From Nitrospira sp. (GTDB taxonomy: Bacteria > Nitrospirota > Nitrospiria > Nitrospirales > Nitrospiraceae), in assembly GCA_029194725.1 (NCBI GenBank), contig JARFXQ010000004.1, positions 62,001-126,000 on the forward strand: DNA of 64,000 nucleotides, in the 5' to 3' direction. Of this stretch, positions 8,589 through 16,576 are shown in pieces. The position numbers and the translations under genes were made by a program. Positions within the stretch are counted from its first letter, which is position 1, and each line of letters opens with the position of its first letter. The notes below the pieces were generated by a model. The model was not told the DNA's origin. It saw only the letters and a list, made by a program, of their open reading frames with translations, and did no database searches.

Positions 8589-8801
8589 CCGTGGGTGTAA
8601 CTACCGCAATGACGGTGCCATGACCATGCACCTTGTGAAGTCCCTGATGTATCAACTTGATACTGCACTACAAGTTCTGCTGTGATGACTTCAAGTGTTG
8701 GTTGCCGTGGCGACTAATTCCACAGCGGAGTCCGCCCCGTTGCCGCAGAACGCCACGGTCTCAATCCAGCAGGGTTGTACAACCCTCCAAAATCAGCCTG
8801 A

Positions 8802-8954
8802 TTCTTGGGCATAAGGGTGTTTCATCCTGACGCCAAGGTCATCCACAAAGCAGCCATCGGGAGCGTGGACAAGAAAGAATTCGAAACGTTGACGGCGCCG
8901 GGACTCACGCCGGAGCAAGCAGTGGAGATGATCGTCAGCGGGATTTTGCGGTGA
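8802..8954 (+). pseudogene. SufB/SufD-type C-terminal remnant
   Basis: The frame, open from 8802 to the TGA at 8952-8954, reads 'FHPDAKVIHKAAIGSVDKKE' and then 'PGLTPEQAVEMIVSGIL'. This is the C-terminal end of SufBD-type Fe-S scaffold proteins (usual hP.A...HEAaIGsvd...L..RGLseeeAv.mIv.G.l). Only about 50 of ~300-400 residues remain and there is no start codon or upstream domain, so it is a relic. Confidence 0.6.
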
Positions 8955-9016
8955 CCAATCATTTACCTCAACACCATGATCCCACAGGCGACGCGGCACA
9001 CTTCGGTCGCATCCGA

Positions 9017-9310
9017 TCACGAATCGGTGCGCACGCGGAATCGTGGTTCAAGCGCCTTCAGGCTTTCCATGATGCCGATATACTCCAATTCCGCCACGAG
9101 CAGCAGGGCTGCGCCAAAGAAACCTTGGCGTCGCATACCGATGGCTTTGTCGGATACGGTGTCGCGTACTCGATTCCAGAATGGATGGACGAACGGGTCT
9201 GTTGGTTCGGTAAAGCGTCCTTCGCGCATGGCGAAGGCGGCACAGGTGATCACCGGAGGGCCATCGAAGTAGCTGATGCCCGACTGAAGCGGGACCGGCA
9301 TCTCGGCCAT
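9017..9310 (-). CDS. Conserved-looking hypothetical protein
   Basis: 97 residues from the ATG at 9310, which begins 1 bp after the DUF2934 gene's TAG, so the two are probably translationally coupled. It contains 'YFDGPPVITCAAFAMREG', 'PFVHPFWNRVRDTV' and a short hydrophobic stretch 'GFFGAALLLVAELEYIGIM'. I do not recognise the family. A longer frame to 9442 overlaps the DUF2934 gene and is less likely. Confidence 0.5.
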   Translation of the reverse strand: MAEMPVPLQSGISYFDGPPVITCAAFAMREGRFTEPTDPFVHPFWNRVRDTVSDKAIGMRRQGFFGAALLLVAELEYIGIMESLKALEPRFRVRTDS

Positions 9311-9311
9311 T

Positions 9312-9560
9312 CTACGCGTTGCATTCGAGACCGAGGATTTCCCGCTCGGCGGCCAGCCAATCATTGAGAGCATAGCCATGCCGATAGCCACGCTCGGCAT
9401 AGAGTTCATAGGCGCGATCGGTAATTCGAGCTTGTACATCATCGCAAGGAGAAGCCGGTTGGCTATGGACCGGTTCCTTCTGGGGCACAGCCGGCTCTTG
9501 ACTTTGAATGGACTCAGAGTTCTTCCGTCTTTTGGGTTCTCTTACGACCTGTGGTTGCAT
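9312..9560 (-). CDS. DUF2934 domain protein
   Basis: 82 residues. The C-terminal half is a clear DUF2934 motif: 'ITDRAYELYAERGYRHG' followed by 'DWLAAEREIL'. The N-terminal half is polar and low in structure (Gln/Pro/Ser/Arg). AAAGGAG lies 9 bp before the ATG. DUF2934 proteins are small, of unknown role, and frequent near stress genes in environmental bacteria. First gene of a likely two-gene unit with the hypothetical that follows. Confidence 0.85.
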   Translation of the reverse strand: MQPQVVREPKRRKNSESIQSQEPAVPQKEPVHSQPASPCDDVQARITDRAYELYAERGYRHGYALNDWLAAEREILGLECNA

Positions 9561-9593
9561 GATCCCATCTCTCCTTTTGTTTTCTATCTATTT

Positions 9594-9782
9594 TTATATG
9601 GAGGAGTTGCACGCGGTTGTGCCCGACAACGCGTAGAGGCCGGGACCTTTCATCGTCAGTCGGACTTGCCCTCCTCGTCTCATGCGGTCCAACTCACAAA
9701 ACACCTGGTTCCACGTCAGATCGGGGCATTCGACAACCACTTCTTCGAGCGGGGTACCTGGGGAACGAATGATGACTTCCAT
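9594..9782 (-). CDS. Small 'TWNQVF' family protein, copy 1
   Basis: 62 residues from the ATG at 9782, chosen for GGAAGAGG 6 bp upstream; a longer frame to 9890 lacks a site. The core 'CPDLTWNQVFCELDRMRR' then 'GQVRLTMKGPGLY' is shared with the protein at 10464-10706. The pattern (helix, conserved TWNQVF helix, then a beta hairpin ending in an aromatic) looks like a minimal winged helix, so DNA binding is possible but inferred. Function not known. Confidence 0.6.
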   Translation of the reverse strand: MEVIIRSPGTPLEEVVVECPDLTWNQVFCELDRMRRGGQVRLTMKGPGLYALSGTTACNSSI

Positions 9783-10118
9783 GTGTCCTCTTCCTTCTGG
9801 TTCATAGGCACTCCGTTCCGCTTGGAACGGAGAAGCGCCTCGGGCACCTTGGATGCCGATCAAGCTCGCCAATAAAAATGACGGCTCCAAGCATCATTGA
9901 ACATGATGACTTTGAGAACGTGCGCCGCCTCAGTCAGCAACCGAGCAGCAGAGACTTCCCCGTATAGGCGGGGCGCTTCGCGGTAATGCTGTAGGAAACC
10001 CTGTGGCTGAATACCGCACGGACCAAGACCCGCGCTAGGTCTCGTTCATGTCAAATACATCCTCTTGGAAGGAGGCACCACATGAGAGGGGCAAGTATCC
10101 GGCGTTCATCCGGTCAGG
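9783..10118. other. Intergenic, no gene seen
   Basis: About 335 bp between two minus-strand small genes. A plus-strand ATG at 10082 follows a good GGAAGGAGG but its frame closes quickly and shows nothing. Presumably holds the promoter of the TWNQVF copy 1 gene. Confidence 0.4.
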
Positions 10119-10298
10119 TCACTTCAAACCTTCGTAGGGATCGTCGAAGATGACCCTACACTCGACACACCGAACCTTGCCGCTCCGCTTGCCAGCCCTG
10201 GTCAGGACGTCATCAATGAGTCGTTGGTGTGTGCAGTAACCGTTCGTACTGGTGCGGTTGGGCATCCGACCAGTTTCTTGAATCATCTGGGTTTCCAT
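10119..10298 (-). CDS. Small zinc-ribbon-like protein
   Basis: 59 residues from the ATG at 10298, with GGAGGGG just upstream; the frame extends to 10325. It has 'GYCTHQRLIDDVL' and then 'GKVRCVECRVIFDDPYEG'. CxH and CxxC spaced by about 23 residues would make a single zinc ribbon. No family recognised. It lies among small stress-type genes on the same strand. Confidence 0.55.
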   Translation of the reverse strand: METQMIQETGRMPNRTSTNGYCTHQRLIDDVLTRAGKRSGKVRCVECRVIFDDPYEGLK

Positions 10299-10463
10299 AG
10301 ACCCCTCCGCTTCTTCGAGTCTCAAAGACTCCCGACACTTGGTGAGGTTGTTTCACGAGATACTCCAGCCGCTATCTTGTTGGACTGTGAAATTGGTAAA
10401 CCTTAGCACAAGCCTTGCTGTTGACGATCTAGGGGAATCCCGGGTCTCTTGTGGAAATATTTA

Positions 10464-10706
10464 CTAGGGAGCTGGTGACGCAGAAACGGCCGCGCCGCTG
10501 ACGGGGTGATAGGCCTGCACTCTATAACTCCTGTCGCCGGCCAGCGTCATTCGAATCTGTCCGCTTCGACTCAAATAATCGATCGCGAGGAACACTTGGT
10601 TCCATGTGAGCTCCGGACAGAGGGTCACCAATTCTTCCATGGAACAATCGGTACCGAGCTGCTCCAACGCACAGTGCACACGCACAATAATCGCTGCGAG
10701 TGTCAT
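10464..10706 (-). CDS. Small 'TWNQVF' family protein, copy 2
   Basis: 80 residues from the ATG at 10706 (GTG at 10718 is an alternative; GAGG lies correctly for the ATG). The core 'CPELTWNQVFLAIDYLSR' then 'GQIRMTLAGDRSYRV' aligns with copy 1 at 9594-9782. An N-terminal helix ('IIVRVHCALEQLG') precedes it and completes a three-helix plus hairpin outline typical of small winged helices. It lies just downstream of the response regulator gene, same strand. Role unknown; DNA binding is a guess. Confidence 0.65.
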   Translation of the reverse strand: MTLAAIIVRVHCALEQLGTDCSMEELVTLCPELTWNQVFLAIDYLSRSGQIRMTLAGDRSYRVQAYHPVSGAAVSASPAP

Positions 10707-10851
10707 AGGACACCTCACTCTTTATGAAGTCCACGTTCCATGCGGTGCATAGTAGATGAACGTATCGCAGAGGGATACTAGGCAAAGCCTAGTTGCGTGA
10801 TGAAACATTGCTGGAGTGACTGTATCGAAACGCGAGGAACGATGGAGCTGT

Positions 10852-11499
10852 TCAGAGACTCACCAGGCCCTCGCTCACGGCATACCTGGTAAGCTCGGCA
10901 GCCGAATGGAGATTCAGCTCCTCCATGAGGCGCGTCCTATGGAATTCCACGGTCTTGACGGAGATGTGCAAAAGGGAGGCGATCGACTTGGCGCTTTTCC
11001 CCTCTGCGATGAGTTGCAGTACTTCCCGCTGGCGCGGCGTGAGGGCGGTCACTGGTTGTTTACAGACAGGCCCCTGGGATGGATGGAGCGTCATCCCCAT
11101 CGTATCCTTGGTCACGAACGGCGTCATGTAGTGCTGACCTCGCAGAACCGCCTCGATAGCCTGTCTGAGCTCCTCCGCCGCAGACTGGTTGACCAAATAG
11201 CCTGCCGCTCCGGCCTCAAAGGCCCGGGTTACGTAGGTGGGGGTGGCATGCATGGTTACGAAAATCAGCTTACTGTCCGGCACCAGCTTCGTGAGCTGTC
11301 GCGCTGCATCCAGGCCGTTGAGGAGGGGCATGGAGATGTCCAAGAGAATAATGTCCGGCTGCAGCCGTTGCGCCTGCTCGATCAAGGCTCGGCCATCTTC
11401 GACGGTGCCGACCACGTCTCCTACCTCTTCGACCAGTCTTCGGAGGCCGGCCAGCACGAGCGAATGGTCATCCGCCATGAGGATGCGAGGACGAGTCAC
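10852..11499 (-). CDS. NarL/FixJ-type response regulator with altered receiver
   Basis: 215 residues. The receiver domain (1-120) has the acidic pair Asp10-Asp11, phospho-acceptor Asp54 (ILLDISMP) and the Thr of 'FVTMH' (residue 82). The conserved Lys of the 'GYLLK' strand is replaced by Asn104: the codon is AAC in 'GYLVNQSAAEEL'. The LuxR helix-turn-helix follows at about 150-212 (LTPRQREVLQLIAEGKS...ISVKTVEFHRTRL). The start overlaps the kinase stop by 4 bp, so the two genes form a pair, kinase first. The output is transcriptional; targets unknown. Confidence 0.92.
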   Translation of the reverse strand: MTRPRILMADDHSLVLAGLRRLVEEVGDVVGTVEDGRALIEQAQRLQPDIILLDISMPLLNGLDAARQLTKLVPDSKLIFVTMHATPTYVTRAFEAGAAGYLVNQSAAEELRQAIEAVLRGQHYMTPFVTKDTMGMTLHPSQGPVCKQPVTALTPRQREVLQLIAEGKSAKSIASLLHISVKTVEFHRTRLMEELNLHSAAELTRYAVSEGLVSL

Positions 11500-13166
11500 G
11501 GCCTATTCTCCTGGAAAGGAATCCAGGCACAGACCTTTGTTCCATCCGCCGGCCTGGAATGAATGTTGAGAAATCCCTTCACCAACCGCAGCCGCTCCTG
11601 CATGCTGATCAGCCCCAGTCCCTTCTGGTGATTGCGTTTGTTATGAACATCGAAACCCTTCCCATTGTCCGTCACCGAGAGGCCGATCCCCTTCGCCGAG
11701 CCGCTCAACTTAACGAGGACGTCCGTTGCATTCGCATGCTTCACCACATTCTGAAGACTTTCCTGACACACCCGGAACAGGCAGGTCGCGCTGTCGAGCG
11801 GGAGCGACTCGGGCACGTTGCCGACTTTCAGCGTAATGCGCAGCTCGGTTCGTTTCATGGCCTGCTGAATATGTTCTTCGAGCGCCGCCCGGAGCCCTGC
11901 ATGTTTCAACAAGGACGGGTGTAGGCGATGGGCTAACCGGCGCAGGTCATCGGAGAGCTGAGCCAGTTCTTCGCGCACCGGCTCTAAGGCTTTGCCGAGC
12001 GACTCCGGCGAGAGCGAGGGCTGCCGATCGAGTGCCGCTAGATCGAGTGTCAGGGCGACCAACCGTTGGCTGAAATCATCGTGCAGGTCGCGCGCGATCC
12101 GCTGACGCTCACTATCCTGCGCCGTGAGGAGCTTTGACGCTAGGTCTTCGAGTTGTGCTTGTGACTGCTGTAACTCAAGTTGCTTCTGATGGAGTGCCTC
12201 TTCCGCCTGCTTGCGCTCGGTGATGTCTACGACCGAGGCAAGCACCATCGTCCCTGAGGTTGTCTCAATCGGACTCAGCCCGATTTCGAGGGGAAGCTCG
12301 CTTCCATCCTTGCGCAGCCCATAGAGATCGCGTCCACGGCCCATCGCTCTGGCTGCTGGAGCCTCCTGATACGTCTCCCGCAGACCGGCATGGTCTCTGC
12401 GAAAGTGTCCGGGCAGCAACCTTTCGACAGGGTGATTGATGAGTTCTTCTCGTCGATAACCGAACTGTCGCTCGATCTGCTCATTGACGAGGACGATCCG
12501 GCCTCCACCATCCACCAGGAGGATTCCGTTCGGCGCCGACTCCACGACCGTCCGAAATTGCTCTTCGCTGCGCCGTAGCACGGACTCGGCCTGTTTGCGT
12601 TCGGTGATCTCCGCCTGCAGTCGTTCGTTTGACTCTTCCAGCTCAGCTGCCCTGTTCATGATACGCTGCTCAAGCGTCTCGTTGAGCCGACGCATCTCCT
12701 CCGTCGCCTGCTTGAGTTCGGTGATGTCGTTGCCGATCGTCAACAGACACCGTCTCCCCCTGAGCGTGATCAGGTCCGTTGAAATAAGAAATCGGCGCAG
12801 ATCTCCATTTTTCGTCCGCAGAGACACTTCGAGATTTCGGACTTTCCCTTCGGATTTCAATCGATCGATGAGCCGGACCCGCTCTTGAGGATCAGGCCAA
12901 ATCCCCAACATCAGCGTCGTTTTCTCGATGACCTCGTGCCGTTGAAACCCAAAGATCTCTAGACAGGCGTCGTTGACTCCGAGACAGCGCCCCGTTTCCA
13001 GCTCGGTAATCCCGATCAGATGCGGGCTCAAACGGAAGGCCTTGGCAAACAGTTCTTCCTCAGCCGGCGGTACGAGGCCGGACCGCGAGGTTGTGCCGGC
13101 CGTTCTCGCGCGCGTGAGAGACTTTCTCTTGGCTGATGATGCCTTCTTGATCGTTTTCGGTGGCAT
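11496..13166 (-). CDS. PAS-PAS sensor histidine kinase (HisKA_3 type)
   Basis: 556 residues, soluble. Basic N-terminus (1-35); first PAS about 40-150 (NDACLEIFGF); coiled coil about 150-200; second PAS about 200-320 (APNGILLVDGGGRIVLVN); linker coil; dimerisation and phospho-acceptor domain with His362 in 'IARDLHDDFSQRL'; HATPase_c about 455-550 with 'CQESLQNVVKHA' (N box) and 'VTDNGKGF'. This is the NarX/DegS-like class that pairs with LuxR-type regulators, as the next gene is. No transmembrane segment is seen, so the signal is probably cytoplasmic, redox or small ligand. Confidence 0.93.
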   Translation of the reverse strand: MPPKTIKKASSAKRKSLTRARTAGTTSRSGLVPPAEEELFAKAFRLSPHLIGITELETGRCLGVNDACLEIFGFQRHEVIEKTTLMLGIWPDPQERVRLIDRLKSEGKVRNLEVSLRTKNGDLRRFLISTDLITLRGRRCLLTIGNDITELKQATEEMRRLNETLEQRIMNRAAELEESNERLQAEITERKQAESVLRRSEEQFRTVVESAPNGILLVDGGGRIVLVNEQIERQFGYRREELINHPVERLLPGHFRRDHAGLRETYQEAPAARAMGRGRDLYGLRKDGSELPLEIGLSPIETTSGTMVLASVVDITERKQAEEALHQKQLELQQSQAQLEDLASKLLTAQDSERQRIARDLHDDFSQRLVALTLDLAALDRQPSLSPESLGKALEPVREELAQLSDDLRRLAHRLHPSLLKHAGLRAALEEHIQQAMKRTELRITLKVGNVPESLPLDSATCLFRVCQESLQNVVKHANATDVLVKLSGSAKGIGLSVTDNGKGFDVHNKRNHQKGLGLISMQERLRLVKGFLNIHSRPADGTKVCAWIPFQENRP

Positions 13167-13809
13167 CGCAGAGGGTACAATGGTAGCCCCTCGGGTAAAC
13201 GCCTAGCAAGAGCGACGATCCGCTGAATGGCTTGATTGGTAAGGATTCAGTACAATTTGAACGCGTGCATGATTAGGAACGTGCCTAGTGTGGTTGCCCA
13301 ATGCCCCGCCTCTCGCACAGGATTGAGGACTTTGTCTTCAGTGTGACTGTTGAAAGACCTCGTCGGTGCAACTCCGTTACCCCTTGACGCACACGAGGGG
13401 TTCCAGCCTGGCATCCTTCTTTGCCGACTTCTCGTTCGCATGTCTGAGGACATTGCATAGACTCTCCTCAAGCAGACGGCAAAGCGTCGTCATGCTGCCG
13501 GACGAAATATGGCCGGACAATAATTCCGGGAGGTTCGCCGTCCTAAAGAATGAAGGATGCTGGATTCAAGTGTCTCAATGACACTATACTGCAATGAGGG
13601 ATTTCTTCTACTGGGATAAGATTCGCGGAATGACCGGCTCTTTTTCGACCGCGCTTCTGGGGCATTCCCTAGTCGATGATCAACATGCTGGTCACCATAA
13701 TGCTGCGCTGACAAGATCTTTTATCGATGTCTGTCTGTCGCATTAGAGAGATCTGTCTGCTATGATCAGCGCGTGCTAACGAGCCTCGATTTTCAGGAAT
13801 AGTTGAACA
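13167..13809. other. Intergenic between divergent kinase and aceE
   Basis: About 640 bp with no convincing gene; the small ORFs here lack ribosome binding sites and family resemblance. It must hold the promoters of the divergent two-component and pyruvate dehydrogenase genes. I could not identify firm promoter boxes. Confidence 0.5.
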
Positions 13810-16497
13810 GTGAGCGACGACTACCACGTCCCAAAGCCCCAGCCTGATACTGACCCTCAGGAAACCCGCGAGTGGTTGGATTCGCTTGAATATGTCTTAG
13901 ACGCGGGAGGCGTGGAGCGCGCGACCTACCTTTTTGAACGTCTCCGCGATCGACTAGCCCAACGAGGGGCACGGATCTCCACCCCCTTCAACACACCATA
14001 CGTCAACACGATTCCTGTCGCCCAGGAACCGGCTTATCCCGGCAACCTTGAGCTCGAACGTCGCATCCGAAGCCTCGTTCGGTGGAACGCCCTGGCGATG
14101 GTCGTCAAAGCGAATAAAGAACATTCCGGCATCGGCGGACATATTTCGACGTATGCCTCAGCTGCCACCTTGTACGAGGTGGCCTTCAACCATTTTCTGC
14201 GCGGCAAGGATTCACCCGATCGCGGAGACCTTGTCTATTTCCAAGGGCATGCCAGCCCGGGGATCTACGCGCGTGGCTATGTCGAGGGTCGTTTTTCGGA
14301 AGACGCGCTCCATCATTTCCGGCGCGAGATCGAGGCTGGGGGAAAAGGCTTGTCTTCCTACCCCCATCCCTGGCTCATGCCGGACTACTGGGAATTTCCG
14401 ACGGTCTCAATGGGACTCGGCCCGATCATGTCGATCTACCAGGCGCGTTTCAACCGGTACCTACGGGATCGCAGCCTGAAGGATACGAGCGGCCAGCGCG
14501 TATGGGCCTTCGTCGGGGACGGTGAAATGGACGAGCCGGAAAGCTTCGCCGCCCTGACACTCGCCGCTCGCGAGCAGCTGGACAATCTCACGTGGGTCGT
14601 CAATTGCAATCTTCAGCGTCTGGACGGCCCAGTCCGCGGCAACGGCAAGATCATCCAAGAATTGGAAGCGATATTCCGCGGCGCCGGCTGGAACGTCATC
14701 AAGGTGATTTGGGGCGGCGATTGGGATCCATTGCTGGCGCAGGACGATGAAGGTCTGCTTGTGAGACGGATGGGCGAAATCGTCGACGGCTGGTATCAAA
14801 AATACACTGTGGAAGGCGGTGCCTTCGCTCGGAAACATTTCTTCGGTGCCGATCCCCGGTTGCTCAAGATGGTGGCATCCTATTCGGACGAGCAAATCCA
14901 CAAACTGCTGCGCGGCGGGCATGATCCCCGAAAAGTGTACGCTGCTTACAAGGCCGCCGTGGAGCACCGAGGCCAACCAACCGTGGTTCTCGCCAAGACA
15001 ATCAAAGGTTATGGCTTGGGAGAGACAGGGGAAGGGCGCAACGTCACCCATCAACAAAAAAAGTTGAATGAGCAGGAGTTGCGCGAGTTCCGCACGCGAT
15101 TCAGCGTGCCCCTATCTGATGAACAAGTCGCCGCGACGCCGTTTTTTCGGCCTGCGGTCGGCGGCCCTGAAGCGACCTATCTCGCGGAGCGGGTAAAGGC
15201 CATGGGTGGTTCTCTTCCGAAGCGGCTGGTGAAAGTCGAACCATTGCAGACACCGAGCCTCGATCAGTTCAAGGAGTTCCTCGAAGGTTCGAATGATCGG
15301 GCGTTTTCCACGACGATGGGCTTCGCCCGCATGCTGAGCCGCCTGTTGGGTCAGAAGCCATTCGGGAAACATCTCGTGCCCATTATTCCAGACGAGGCGC
15401 GCACGTTCGGCCTCGAGGCGCTCTTCCGTCAATACGGCATCTACTCGCATATCGGCCAACTCTATGAACCGGCGGACAAAAGTTCGCTGCTCCATTATTT
15501 CGAAGCGACGAACGGACAGATTCTCGAAGAAGGCATCACCGAAGCCGGCGCGATGTCTTCCTTCATCGCTGCCGGCACGGCCTATGCGACGCATGGACTC
15601 AACACGATTCCCTTGTACCTTTATTACTCGATGTTCGGGTTCCAACGAATCGGAGATTTGATGTGGGCCGCTTCCGACATGCGTGCCCGTGGCTTTCTGC
15701 TGGGCGCGACGGCGGGACGTACGACGTTAGAGGGAGAAGGCCTGCAACATCAAGACGGGCACAGCCATCTGTTGGCCAGCGCCTATCCGACGATCGCCGT
15801 TTACGATCCAGCCTTCATGTTCGAGCTTGCCGTGATCCTGCAGGATGGACTCAGGCGCATGTACCAGAGTCAGGAAGAGCGGCTGTATTACATTGCGCTC
15901 TACAACGAACCCTATCCGATGCCGACCATGCCGCCTGATGCAGAAGAGGGCATACTCGAAGGCATGTACCGCTTCCGTCCGGCACTCAAAGAGGCTAAGC
16001 ATCGAGCACAGATGTTGGCGAGCGGTCCGCTCATCAACGAAGCGCTCAAAGCGCAAGAGTTGCTGCTGGAACGCTACGGCGTCGCGGCAGACGTATGGAG
16101 CGTGACCAGCTACAAAATGTTGCGGATGCGGACGCTCGAGGTCGAGCGCTGGAACATGTTGCATCCCGAGGAGCCACCGAGGAAGAGCTATCTTCAGCGG
16201 ACTGTCGAAGCGTTCCAAGGTCCTTGCGTGGCGGTGAGCGACTATGTGCGTTTGGTCAGCCAGCAGATCGATCCATGGATACCGGGTGGCCTGCTTACGC
16301 TCGGCACCGACGGATTCGGCCGGAGCGATACCCGCAAGGCTCTGCGCCGGTTCTTCGAGATCGATGCTGAATATCTTGTCGTGGCGACGCTCTATGCTCT
16401 CCATCGTCGAGATGGATCCGTGGAGGCGAAGGCAGTCAGTCAGGCCGCGAAGGATCTGGGCATCCGATCGGATGACAGAGCGCCCTGGCAGCATTGA
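13810..16497 (+). CDS. aceE: Pyruvate dehydrogenase E1, homodimeric type
   Basis: Decarboxylates pyruvate with thiamine diphosphate and passes the acetyl group to lipoyl-E2. 895 residues, like the E. coli-type single-chain E1 (887). The diphosphate/Mg2+ motif is 'GDGEMDEPES' to 'NCNLQRLDGPVRGNGK' (about residues 236-280); the transketolase-like central part has 'TEAGAMSSFIAAGTAYATHG' in two halves around 580, and 'GEGLQHQDGHSHL' about 645. The start is GTG at 13810; the ribosome binding site is weak. First gene of aceE-aceF-lpd, with 79 and 115 bp gaps. Confidence 0.97.
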   Translation: MSDDYHVPKPQPDTDPQETREWLDSLEYVLDAGGVERATYLFERLRDRLAQRGARISTPFNTPYVNTIPVAQEPAYPGNLELERRIRSLVRWNALAMVVKANKEHSGIGGHISTYASAATLYEVAFNHFLRGKDSPDRGDLVYFQGHASPGIYARGYVEGRFSEDALHHFRREIEAGGKGLSSYPHPWLMPDYWEFPTVSMGLGPIMSIYQARFNRYLRDRSLKDTSGQRVWAFVGDGEMDEPESFAALTLAAREQLDNLTWVVNCNLQRLDGPVRGNGKIIQELEAIFRGAGWNVIKVIWGGDWDPLLAQDDEGLLVRRMGEIVDGWYQKYTVEGGAFARKHFFGADPRLLKMVASYSDEQIHKLLRGGHDPRKVYAAYKAAVEHRGQPTVVLAKTIKGYGLGETGEGRNVTHQQKKLNEQELREFRTRFSVPLSDEQVAATPFFRPAVGGPEATYLAERVKAMGGSLPKRLVKVEPLQTPSLDQFKEFLEGSNDRAFSTTMGFARMLSRLLGQKPFGKHLVPIIPDEARTFGLEALFRQYGIYSHIGQLYEPADKSSLLHYFEATNGQILEEGITEAGAMSSFIAAGTAYATHGLNTIPLYLYYSMFGFQRIGDLMWAASDMRARGFLLGATAGRTTLEGEGLQHQDGHSHLLASAYPTIAVYDPAFMFELAVILQDGLRRMYQSQEERLYYIALYNEPYPMPTMPPDAEEGILEGMYRFRPALKEAKHRAQMLASGPLINEALKAQELLLERYGVAADVWSVTSYKMLRMRTLEVERWNMLHPEEPPRKSYLQRTVEAFQGPCVAVSDYVRLVSQQIDPWIPGGLLTLGTDGFGRSDTRKALRRFFEIDAEYLVVATLYALHRRDGSVEAKAVSQAAKDLGIRSDDRAPWQH

Positions 16498-16502
16498 GGT
16501 AG

Positions 16503-16566
16503 TGTCGAGTTCTGAGGGTTGAGTGCTGAGGCCTGGGTGCGGAGGATGTAGGGCTGAGGACTAGGG
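16503..16566 (+). repeat. Degenerate heptamer tandem array before aceF
   Basis: The aceE-aceF spacer reads in steps of seven: GTGTCGA, GTTCTGA, GGGTTGA, GTGCTGA, GGCCTGG, GTGCGGA, GGATGTA, GGGCTGA, GGACTAG. Most units fit GNNCTGA or GNNNTGA. There is no other plausible content in this spacer. The same units occur after aceF and inside the P-type ATPase gene. Confidence 0.6.
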
Positions 16567-16576
16567 TGAGGGGCCA

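Noticed and set aside
13400-13430. A possible sigma54 promoter (TGGCAT...TTTGC)
   Set aside because: The GG to GC spacing is 11 instead of the required 10.
13167-13809. Small ORFs at 13247-13471 and 13490-13714
   Set aside because: No ribosome binding sites, Arg/Ser-rich composition and no family resemblance; treated as non-coding.
16503-16566. CRISPR-like array
   Set aside because: The period is only 7 bp with no spacers; it is a degenerate heptamer repeat.
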